5,897 nt of DNA. Source: Planctomycetales bacterium. Its GTDB lineage: Bacteria > Planctomycetota > SBBH01. The notes under the pieces are model-generated. The model made no database searches and was not told where the DNA came from. It saw only the letters and a list, made by a program, of their open reading frames with translations. Shown piece after piece: positions 1 to 5,435 of the stretch (position 1 is its first letter; each line of letters starts with the position of its first letter). The DNA lies in the NCBI GenBank assembly GCA_005239795.1, contig SBBH01000239.1, positions 1 to 5,897 of the forward strand, in the 5' to 3' direction. Both the position numbers and the translations under genes were made by a program.

Positions 1-110
1 GATGCCTGTTATCGCTGAGCCGCTTTTACGAACTATTTTTGGAGGCATTTCCCCTTTGAAATGTTGGAAAAGTCACCACTGAACTGGGGATACTCGAGGT
101 TCGCGCTCTT
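1..110. other. Non-coding stretch downstream of clpC with a small palindrome
   Basis: No convincing gene lies here. The visible structure is a perfect 6-bp inverted repeat, CATTTC at 46-51 and GAAATG at 58-63, around a 6-base loop. T-rich sequence (36-40) and A-rich sequence (68-71) flank it and can extend the pairing past an internal loop. In the clpC reading direction no T-run follows the hairpin, so it is not a standard intrinsic terminator. The local base composition is lower in GC than the genes. The stretch could be the edge of a repeat or of a mobile element outside the window, but no transposase or defined terminal repeat is visible. Confidence 0.35.
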
Positions 111-2615
111 TCACGCGTTGGCGGCGCCCTGCGGCTCCTTCGGCGGGGGGGACTTGTCGACGTCTCTCTCCAGAGGCTCCTCGCGAAAATCTATCTTGCC
201 GTCGACGACGTGAGCCACCACGCGGCACGCCTCCTTGAAGCGGCCGCGGAGGATCTCCTCGGCCAGCGGATCCTCGATCGACCGCTCGATCTGCCGGCGC
301 AGGGGGCGCGCTCCGAAATCCGGATCGTATCCCTTCTCCACGAGATACGCCTTGGCCTCTGGCGTGACGACGAGATCGAGTTTCCGTCCCTTCAGACGCT
401 GCATGACGCGCCCCAGCTCAATCTCCACGATCCTGGTCATGTCGTCGCGCCCCAGTGAACGGAAGACGATGAGATCGTCCAGGCGGTTCAGGAACTCCGG
501 CCGGAAGTGCTTCTCCACCTCGCCGGTAAGGTGTTCCTTCATCTTTTCGTACGTCACCTCGCCTGATTTCTTCTGGAACCCCAGGACACCCTGGTTCTTG
601 ATGATGTCGGCGCCGATGTTGGAGGTCATGATGAGGACGGTGTTGCGGAAGTCGACATGCCGGCCGAAGGAGTCGGTGAGGCGCCCTTCCTCCAGGATCT
701 GCAACAGCATGTTGAAGACGTCCGGGTGGGCCTTCTCGATCTCATCCAGGAGCACCACCGCGTAAGGGCGCCGGCGGATCTGCTCAGTGAGCTGGCCCCC
801 TTCTTCGTAGCCGACGTAGCCGGGCGGGGCGCCAATCAGCTTCGACACGTTGTGCTTCTCCATGTACTCCGACATGTCGATCTGAATGATCGCGTCCTCC
901 GACCCGAACATGAACTGTGCCAGGGCTCGCGCCAGGAGCGTCTTCCCGACGCCGGTGGGCCCCAGAAAGATGAAGGACCCCACGGGGCGCCTCGGATCCT
1001 TGAGCCCTGAGCGGGAGCGCCGGAGCGCCCGTGCGACGGCGCTGATGGCCTGGTCCTGACTCACGACCGCCTTGTGGATCTCGTCTTCCATCTTAAGGAG
1101 CCGCTCCGCCTCGGCGGCGGCAAGCTTGGTGAGGGGAACCCCCGTCATCCGGGAAACGGTTTCGGCCACCACCTCCTCGTCGACGATCCCATCGGTCTCG
1201 ATCGCGTTCTGGCGCCATTCCCGCTGGACTGCCTCCAACGCCTTTTTGGCCTTGTCGACCTGATCGCGCAGCTTCGCCGCGCGCTCGAAATCCTGGTTGG
1301 CGACCGCCTCATCCTTCTCCTTGTCGAGCTTCGTAATCTCATCCTCCCGCTTCTTGAGGTCGGGAGGCTTGGTCATCGTCTTCAAACGCACGCGGGCTCC
1401 CGCCTCGTCGATGACGTCGATCGCTTTGTCCGGGAGGAACCGCCCGGAGATGTAGCGCACCGAGAAATCGATCGCCGCCTCGAGCGCCTTGTCGGTGATC
1501 CGGACGCGGTGGTGCGCCTCGTACTTGTCGCGAAGCCCTTTCAAAATCTCGAACGTCTCTTCTTTGGAGGGGGGCTCCACAACAATGGTCTGAAAGCGCC
1601 GCTCCAAGGCCCCGTCCTTCTCGATATGCTTGCGGTACTCGTCCAAGGTCGTCGCGCCGATGCACTGGAGCTCGCCGCGCGAGAGCGACGGCTTCAAAAC
1701 GTTCGCCGCGTCGATCGCCCCTTCGGCGCCGCCCGCCCCCACCAGCGTGTGGAGCTCGTCGATGAAGAGGATGACATTCTTGACGCGGGCCACCTCGTTC
1801 ATCACTGCCTTGATCCGCTCCTCGAACTGCCCGCGGTACTTGGTGCCAGCCACCATCATCGCCAGATCCAAGGCGACGATCCGGCGGCTCCGGAGGATCT
1901 CCGGGACATTCCCCGAGACGATCCGTTGCGACAATCCTTCGACAATGGCGGTCTTGCCGACCCCCGCCTCCCCCAGAAGCACCGGATTGTTCTTCGTGCG
2001 CCGCGACAAAATCTGAATCACCCGCTCGATCTCGCGCTCCCGGCCGATCACCGGGTCGAGCTTCCCCTCGCGGGCCTGCTCGGTGAGATCCCGGCCGAAG
2101 GCGTCCAGGGCTGGGGTTTTGGTCTTCCCCTCGCGCCCCGGGCGCTTCTCGGTGAACTCGGGTGTCTGGGCCCCGGCGTCCGAGCCCAAAAGATCCAGGA
2201 CCTTCTCGCGCACATCCTCCAGGCGCAGACCCAGGTTCATCAGGATCTTGGCCGCCACCCCCTCGGTCTCGCGCAAGAGCCCCAGCAGAAGATGCTCAGT
2301 CCCGAGGTAGGAGTGCCCCAACTGTTGGGCTTCTTCCATCGCGTAGTCCAAGACTTTCTTCGTGCGGGGCGTCAAGGGAGGGGAGCCCGCCTGGGCGGTG
2401 TCGGGGCCGGGCTGGACCATCTTTTCAATCTCGGTGCGGACCCGGCGCAAATCGACATCCATCCCCTCGAGGACGCTTGCCGCCACGCCGCTCCCCTCCT
2501 TTACAAGCCCCAAGAGAAGATGCTCAGTGCCGATGTAGGAATGGTTAAACCTCTGGGCTTCCTGGCGCGCCAGGTTCAGGACTTTCCGGGCGCGGTCGGT
2601 AAATTTTTCGTACAT
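111..2615 (-). CDS. clpC: ATP-dependent Clp protease ATP-binding subunit ClpC (Hsp100/AAA+ unfoldase)
   Basis: 834-residue class I Hsp100 unfoldase, expected to unfold cytoplasmic substrates and feed them to the ClpP peptidase. Two Clp_N repeats (about 1-65 and 80-145; IGTEHLLLGL and LGTEHLLLGL) precede D1 with Walker A GEAGVGKT (215-222), pore loop KYRG (259-262) and Walker B ILFIDE (282-287). A short middle domain (about 411-470) contains a UVR-like motif (about 430-460), which marks ClpC rather than ClpB or ClpA. D2 has Walker A GPTGVGKT (552-559), pore loop GYVG (599-602), Walker B VVLLDE (620-625), a ClpP-docking LGF tripeptide (678-680) and sensor 2 GARPLRR (768-774). Length is normal. 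The start at 2615 is preferred because MYEKFTDRARK is the family N-terminus and GAGGG sits 8 bases upstream. An in-frame ATG at 2666 would add 17 unconserved residues and lies in a hairpin loop. All catalytic motifs are intact. ctsR and mcsAB, its usual partners in Firmicutes, are absent beside it. Confidence 0.97.
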   Translation of the reverse strand: MYEKFTDRARKVLNLARQEAQRFNHSYIGTEHLLLGLVKEGSGVAASVLEGMDVDLRRVRTEIEKMVQPGPDTAQAGSPPLTPRTKKVLDYAMEEAQQLGHSYLGTEHLLLGLLRETEGVAAKILMNLGLRLEDVREKVLDLLGSDAGAQTPEFTEKRPGREGKTKTPALDAFGRDLTEQAREGKLDPVIGREREIERVIQILSRRTKNNPVLLGEAGVGKTAIVEGLSQRIVSGNVPEILRSRRIVALDLAMMVAGTKYRGQFEERIKAVMNEVARVKNVILFIDELHTLVGAGGAEGAIDAANVLKPSLSRGELQCIGATTLDEYRKHIEKDGALERRFQTIVVEPPSKEETFEILKGLRDKYEAHHRVRITDKALEAAIDFSVRYISGRFLPDKAIDVIDEAGARVRLKTMTKPPDLKKREDEITKLDKEKDEAVANQDFERAAKLRDQVDKAKKALEAVQREWRQNAIETDGIVDEEVVAETVSRMTGVPLTKLAAAEAERLLKMEDEIHKAVVSQDQAISAVARALRRSRSGLKDPRRPVGSFIFLGPTGVGKTLLARALAQFMFGSEDAIIQIDMSEYMEKHNVSKLIGAPPGYVGYEEGGQLTEQIRRRPYAVVLLDEIEKAHPDVFNMLLQILEEGRLTDSFGRHVDFRNTVLIMTSNIGADIIKNQGVLGFQKKSGEVTYEKMKEHLTGEVEKHFRPEFLNRLDDLIVFRSLGRDDMTRIVEIELGRVMQRLKGRKLDLVVTPEAKAYLVEKGYDPDFGARPLRRQIERSIEDPLAEEILRGRFKEACRVVAHVVDGKIDFREEPLERDVDKSPPPKEPQGAANA

Positions 2616-2623
2616 GGTTGTTT

Positions 2624-2628
2624 CCCTC
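2624..2628 (-). promoter_or_regulatory. clpC ribosome binding site
   Basis: GAGGG on the minus strand, 8 bases before the ATG at 2615. This is the clearest Shine-Dalgarno in the window and it fixes the clpC start against the longer in-frame alternative at 2666. Confidence 0.75.
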
Positions 2629-2655
2629 GATCTCTCTTTTGTGCTCTCGCTCCTA

Positions 2656-2680
2656 GGGGCGCACATGCGTGTGCGCGCCC
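2656..2680 (-). promoter_or_regulatory. GC-rich hairpin at the predicted 5' end of the clpC mRNA
   Basis: GCGCACA (2676-2670 on the minus strand) pairs perfectly with TGTGCGC (2665-2659) around a 4-base loop. One bulged base and three more G-C pairs (2678-2680 with 2656-2658) extend the stem. If the promoter at 2690-2717 is used, transcription would begin near 2683, so this stem would form within the first nucleotides of the message. It could protect the mRNA 5' end or, as DNA, act as an operator. No T-run follows, so it is not a normal folD terminator. It matches neither the CIRCE nor the CtsR operator consensus. Confidence 0.55.
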
Positions 2681-2689
2681 TTTACACTC

Positions 2690-2717
2690 ATCGTAGGACG
2701 CTGAGGGGGATTGTCAA
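2690..2717 (-). promoter_or_regulatory. Probable sigma70-type promoter of clpC
   Basis: On the minus strand a perfect -35 box TTGACA (2717-2712) is followed after 16 bases by TACGAT (2695-2690), which matches the -10 consensus at four of six positions. The predicted start near 2683 gives a leader of about 68 bases. The -35 box overlaps the folD stop codon (2716-2714), so clpC can be transcribed independently as well as by readthrough from folD. No heat-shock sigma32 pattern is seen. The assignment is by motif only. Confidence 0.6.
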
Positions 2718-3580
2718 TTGCCGGCCGACTCGGCGGCGGCGACGGCGTTCCGGAGCGTCACAGCCGTGGTGACGAGCCCCACGCCGCCGGGGACCGGCGT
2801 CAGGAATCCCGCCACCTCCCGCACCGCGTCGAAGTCGACATCGCCGACGAGGCGGGATTTCCCGTCGGGACCCGCCACGCGGTTGACGCCAATGTCAACG
2901 ACAACCGCGCCGGGCTTGACCATCTCCCGCGTGATGAGCCCCGCCTTGCCGACAGCTGCAACCAGAATATCGGCGCGGCGCGTGTGAAAATCCAGATCCC
3001 GCGTCTCCTTATGGCAAACGGTCGTCGTGGCGTAATGGCCCAGAAGCATGAGCGCAACGGGCTTTCCCACGATGCCGCTCGCCCCCACCACCACCGCCTC
3101 CTTGCCCGCCAGGGGCACCTTCGAATCAAGCAGGATCTCCATCGCCGCCATCGCCGTGCAGGGGGCGAGCTCCACCGCGCCATAGACCACGAGCCCCTGG
3201 TTCATGGGATTGATCCGCTCGACGTCCTTGGCCGGGTCGATCTTCGCGCGCACGCGCGCCAGATCCACCTCCGGCGGAAGCGGCATTTCGACCAGGATCC
3301 CGTGGACGGCCGCGTCACGGCCCAGAACCTCTAAAAGCTCGACAATCCCACGCTCACCGGAGGCCGGGGGGATGCGCCGCTCGGAAAACCGGATCCCGGC
3401 CGATTCGCAGGTGGCTTCGAGCCGGGCGCTATAGACCCCGGAGGCGTCGCTCCCGGCGACGCGGACCATCACGAGATGCGGGACAGTTCCCCGTTCCCGG
3501 CGCAGGCGCTCGGCGCGCGCACGGACATCCCGCGTGATCCGCTCGGCGATCCGTTTGCCTTCCAGGAGAACGGCGGCCAC
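2714..3580 (-). CDS. folD: FolD-family protein (methylenetetrahydrofolate dehydrogenase/cyclohydrolase homologue) with altered active site
   Basis: 288 residues, collinear with E. coli FolD, which is also 288 long. FolD interconverts methylene-, methenyl- and formyl-tetrahydrofolate in the cytoplasm. The Rossmann half is well conserved: GASGIVGKP (167-174 region), TVCHKET (187-193), VAAVGKAG and VVVDIGVNR (to 234), and TPVPGGVG (261-268). The catalytic half is not. Aligned without gaps to E. coli, Tyr50 is kept, but Lys54 is Leu (in GVYSARLEATCES), Gln98 is Glu (ILVEMPLP), Asp121 is Glu and Gly122 is Arg (KDVERINP). PCTPxG has become PCTAMA (140-145). Lys54 is the residue needed for cyclohydrolase activity, so that half reaction is doubtful. 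The GTG start at 3580 is chosen because MAAVLLEGK aligns with the family N-terminus. GTG at 3601 would add seven residues. Neither has a Shine-Dalgarno. Family membership is secure; bifunctional activity is uncertain. clpC follows 98 bases downstream on the same strand. Confidence 0.9.
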   Translation of the reverse strand: MAAVLLEGKRIAERITRDVRARAERLRRERGTVPHLVMVRVAGSDASGVYSARLEATCESAGIRFSERRIPPASGERGIVELLEVLGRDAAVHGILVEMPLPPEVDLARVRAKIDPAKDVERINPMNQGLVVYGAVELAPCTAMAAMEILLDSKVPLAGKEAVVVGASGIVGKPVALMLLGHYATTTVCHKETRDLDFHTRRADILVAAVGKAGLITREMVKPGAVVVDIGVNRVAGPDGKSRLVGDVDFDAVREVAGFLTPVPGGVGLVTTAVTLRNAVAAAESAGN

Positions 3581-3668
3581 TCGCAAATTGTAGGGGCGCA
3601 CGAACCGTTCGTCGATCGCAGAACACGACTGCTTGATAAGGAATAGCTGCCATCAGAGAGCTCTAAAT

Positions 3669-3674
3669 ATTATA
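3669..3674 (-). promoter_or_regulatory. Probable -10 box of the folD promoter
   Basis: A perfect TATAAT on the minus strand. With 17-base spacing the -35 position falls in a run of A (3692-3697), not in a TTGACA-like box, so recognition would depend on the -10 box and possibly on the A-rich tract upstream acting like an UP element. Predicted transcription start is near 3662, giving a folD leader of about 60-80 bases. Confidence 0.45.
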
Positions 3675-3690
3675 AAATAGACTTGACCCC

Positions 3691-3720
3691 TTTTTTTTCT
3701 TTTTTTTGTTTTTTTCTTTT
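3691..3720 (+). repeat. T-rich homopolymeric tract in the divergent folD/manC spacer
   Basis: The + strand reads T8-C-T8-G-T7-C-T4, that is 27 T in 30 bases, in an otherwise GC-rich window. No GC-rich stem lies directly before it, so it is not a plain intrinsic terminator. Seen from folD it is an A-tract covering the -35 position and upstream bases. It may bend DNA or serve as a promoter-proximal element for one or both genes, and it is prone to length variation by slippage. Confidence 0.7.
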
Positions 3721-3738
3721 CTAGAGACTAGCGACTGG
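3721..3738 (+). repeat. Short heptamer duplication after the T-tract
   Basis: CTAGAGA (3721-3727) is followed directly by CTAGCGA (3728-3734), matching at six of seven positions, and then by CTGG, which resembles a truncated third copy. It is too short to be certain that it is more than chance, but the 7-base period is the same as in the array between manC and ruvX. Confidence 0.3.
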
Positions 3739-3746
3739 TAGAGCCG

Positions 3747-3763
3747 AAGGAGGTTCGTTAGGA
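3747..3763 (+). promoter_or_regulatory. Candidate manC ribosome binding sites
   Basis: AAGGAGG at 3747-3753 is the best Shine-Dalgarno match by sequence but lies 18 bases before the ATG at 3772, which is too far for normal use. The weaker AGGA at 3760-3763 has an ideal 8-base spacing. No in-frame ATG, GTG or TTG lies between them, so the start codon does not change. Confidence 0.4.
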
Positions 3764-3771
3764 TCACCGGC

Positions 3772-4860
3772 ATGCTCCACGCGGTGATCATGGCGGGCGG
3801 CTCGGGGACGCGGTTTTGGCCCCGGAGCCGCCGCTCGCGCCCCAAACAGCTGATCCAGATCGCGGGCCAGAAGAGCCTGCTCGCGGCCACCGTCGAGCGC
3901 CTGCAAGGGACCGTGCCAGCCGCCCATCTCTGGGTTGTCACCACGGAGGATCTGTGCGAGGCGATCCAAAGCGAGGCGCCGGGGCTCCCGGCCGAAAACA
4001 TCCTGGCCGAGCCCGCTGGGCGCGACACAGCTGCCGCAGTGGGATTCGCCGCCGCGGCCGTCTCGGCGCGCGATCCAGACGCCGTCCTCGTCGTGATGCC
4101 CGCCGACCACACGATCGAGCCGGCGGCCAAGTTTCAGCAGGCGATCCGGGCCGCTGGAGAACTCGCCAAGCAGCAGGATCTTCTCGTGACCTTTGCCATC
4201 CCACCGACCTATCCGGCCACCGGCTACGGCTATATCGAAAAAGGAAAGAAATTCGACGACGCCCCAGAGGGGATCACAGTCTTCCGCGCCCAGGAATTCA
4301 CGGAGAAACCGACGCTCTCCGCTGCCAAGAAATACTTGAAACACGGCCACCACTTCTGGAACTCGGGGATCTTCGTCTGGCGCACCCGCACGATTCTGGC
4401 CCAAATCCAAAAACACCTCCCCGCCCATGCGGCGGGCCTGCAAGAAATCGCGAAAGATTGGGGGACCCCCCAGGCGGCGGCGACCCTGGCCCGGGTCTAT
4501 CCGACGCTTCCAAAAATCTCGATCGACTACGGCGTTATGGAGCCGGCCGCCCGAGCAGGGCGCGTCCTCATGATTCCCGCCTCCTTCCATTGGGACGATG
4601 TCGGCTCCTGGGTGTCGCTGGAAAACCACTTAAACAGTGATGCCGACGGGAACGTTTCCGAGGGAACCATGGTCGCGATCGACAGCCGAAACAACATCGT
4701 CTCCTCCGAAGGGGAACACCTGGTGGCGGCGCTCGGCGTCTCAGACCTGGTGATCGTCCACACGCCGGACGTGACGCTTGTCACCACGCGCGAAAAGGCT
4801 CAGGAAATCAAGCAGATCGTCACGAAGCTCGAAGAGAAGAAGCTCGACAAGTACCTTTAA
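3772..4860 (+). CDS. manC: Mannose-1-phosphate guanylyltransferase (GDP-mannose pyrophosphorylase)
   Basis: 362 residues. The enzyme makes GDP-mannose from mannose 1-phosphate and GTP in the cytoplasm, supplying mannose, fucose or rhamnose units for surface polysaccharides and glycoconjugates. The nucleotidyltransferase signature GGSGTRFWPRSR (9-20) with PKQ (24-26) binds the nucleotide. EPAGRDTA (80-87), MPADH (109-113), TGYGYIE (150-156), EKP (178-180), WNSGIF (196-201), IDYGVME (251-257) and FHWDDVGSW (272-280) are all family motifs in the expected order. At this length it is the monofunctional form: the C-terminal cupin phosphomannose isomerase domain of the roughly 470-residue ManC/AlgA type is absent. 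The ATG at 3772 places the signature at the usual distance from the N-terminus. No other sugar-nucleotide or glycosyltransferase genes adjoin it. ruvX follows on the same strand after 103 bases that contain a terminator-like hairpin. Confidence 0.95.
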   Translation: MLHAVIMAGGSGTRFWPRSRRSRPKQLIQIAGQKSLLAATVERLQGTVPAAHLWVVTTEDLCEAIQSEAPGLPAENILAEPAGRDTAAAVGFAAAAVSARDPDAVLVVMPADHTIEPAAKFQQAIRAAGELAKQQDLLVTFAIPPTYPATGYGYIEKGKKFDDAPEGITVFRAQEFTEKPTLSAAKKYLKHGHHFWNSGIFVWRTRTILAQIQKHLPAHAAGLQEIAKDWGTPQAAATLARVYPTLPKISIDYGVMEPAARAGRVLMIPASFHWDDVGSWVSLENHLNSDADGNVSEGTMVAIDSRNNIVSSEGEHLVAALGVSDLVIVHTPDVTLVTTREKAQEIKQIVTKLEEKKLDKYL

Positions 4861-4869
4861 CAGAATTCT

Positions 4870-4963
4870 GATTTGAAATGAGAAATGTGAAATGTGAAAT
4901 GAGGGGGAAGGTCTCCCTCTTTTGCCTTCCTCATTTCTCAGTTCCCAGTTCTCATTTCTAATC
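4870..4963 (+). repeat. Imperfect palindrome built from two inverted arrays of four heptamers
   Basis: The left arm is four tandem 7-base units, AAATGAG, AAATGTG, AAATGTG, AAATGAG (4876-4903). The right arm is four more, CTCATTT, CTCAGTT, CCCAGTT, CTCATTT (4930-4957). In antiparallel pairing the outer and inner units match perfectly and the two middle units match at 5 of 7 positions. Pairing continues outward through most of 4870-4875 with 4958-4963, and inward as GGAAGG (4906-4911) with CCTTCC (4925-4930) if the three Gs between are bulged. The structure fills nearly the whole manC-ruvX spacer and ends at the ruvX start codon. It resembles short tandemly repeated heptanucleotide families or small palindromic mobile repeats, but I cannot assign it to a known family. 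Confidence 0.75.
4901..4923 (+). terminator. Possible intrinsic terminator after manC
   Basis: GAGGGGG (4901-4907) pairs with CTCCCTC (4913-4919), including one G-T pair, around the 5-base loop AAGGT, and is followed by TTTT (4920-4923). The stem is short but GC-rich and the T-run is short. Its bases overlap the centre of the larger heptamer palindrome, so the two folds exclude each other locally. Confidence 0.4.
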
Positions 4964-5422
4964 GTGCGCATCCTTGGAATCGACTATGGCGATCGCCGCA
5001 TCGGCCTGGCAGTCTCAGACCCCACTCAGACAGCCGTGACGGGCCTCCCGACCCTGCACTGGGACGGTCAAGATCTGGAGGCGGTCTGCCGAGAACTCTC
5101 CGGGATCCTCGCCGGCTACGCCGAGGACGGTTCGCCGGTCGGCCGGATCGTCCTGGGGATTCCGCTTCGCACCGACGGCACGGAGGGGCCGGCCGCGCAA
5201 AAAATCCGCCGTTTCGGCGAGCGGCTCGCGCAAACTTTCGACACCCCCGTCGACGTCTATGACGAGCGACACACCACCGAGGAGTCGCGCGCAGCGCTTC
5301 GCCCCACTGGCTGGTCCGGCAAAAAGAAGAAGGCGAAGCTCGACATGATGTCGGCTCTTCTCATTTTGCGGGGATACCTGGACGCGAGGCGCCCCGATCC
5401 TCCCCGGCCAGAGCGAACCTAG
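4964..5422 (+). CDS. ruvX: Putative pre-16S rRNA nuclease / Holliday junction resolvase-like RuvX (YqgF)
   Basis: 152 residues with an RNase H-like fold, the usual size for the YqgF family, a cytoplasmic nuclease linked to maturation of the 16S rRNA 5' end and proposed as a Holliday junction resolvase. The N-terminal strand RILGIDYGDRRIGLAVSDP carries catalytic Asp7. VLGIPLRTDGTEG (63-75) is the family loop. YDERHTT (99-105) contains the conserved Glu101. KLDMMSALLIL (125-135) holds the third acidic residue, Asp127. All three metal ligands are present. The GTG at 4964 is chosen because it puts GIDYG at the usual position. A TTG at 4922 would add 14 residues encoded by the repeat and is unlikely. 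No Shine-Dalgarno is visible before the GTG, because the heptamer repeat runs up to it. Downstream, 13 bases separate it from the end of the convergent CPBP gene. Confidence 0.93.
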   Translation: MRILGIDYGDRRIGLAVSDPTQTAVTGLPTLHWDGQDLEAVCRELSGILAGYAEDGSPVGRIVLGIPLRTDGTEGPAAQKIRRFGERLAQTFDTPVDVYDERHTTEESRAALRPTGWSGKKKKAKLDMMSALLILRGYLDARRPDPPRPERT

Positions 5423-5435
5423 TGCAATGAGAAAA

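Noticed and set aside
61..210. Small + strand frame starting at ATG 61 with GGAGG at 41-45
   Set aside because: The spacing is about 15 bases, most of the frame is antisense to the clpC 3' end, and the product has no recognisable features.
2616..2666. N-terminal extension of ClpC from the ATG at 2666
   Set aside because: The 17 extra residues are polar and not family-like, the ATG lies in a hairpin loop, and a good Shine-Dalgarno supports the ATG at 2615.
1074..2696. A 540-codon open frame on the + strand opposite clpC
   Set aside because: It lies antisense to a gene with all ClpC motifs, has no recognisable domain, and its composition (many Leu, Arg, Asp, His, Gly) is what a GC-rich gene gives when read on the opposite strand.
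3429..3653. Minus-strand frame from an ATG at 3653 reading into folD in another frame, as a possible leader peptide or frameshifted folD start
   Set aside because: Although it begins MAA like E. coli FolD, the following residues do not match the family, while the GTG at 3580 gives a full-length gap-free match. No Shine-Dalgarno precedes it.
3683..3711. TTGACC at 3683-3688 as a manC -35 box
   Set aside because: At 16-18 bases downstream there is only T-tract, with no TATAAT-like box, so a manC promoter cannot be supported here.
3816..4640. A 274-codon + strand frame overlapping manC in another phase
   Set aside because: Arg/Pro/Gly-rich out-of-frame translation of a clear ManC gene, with no family motifs.
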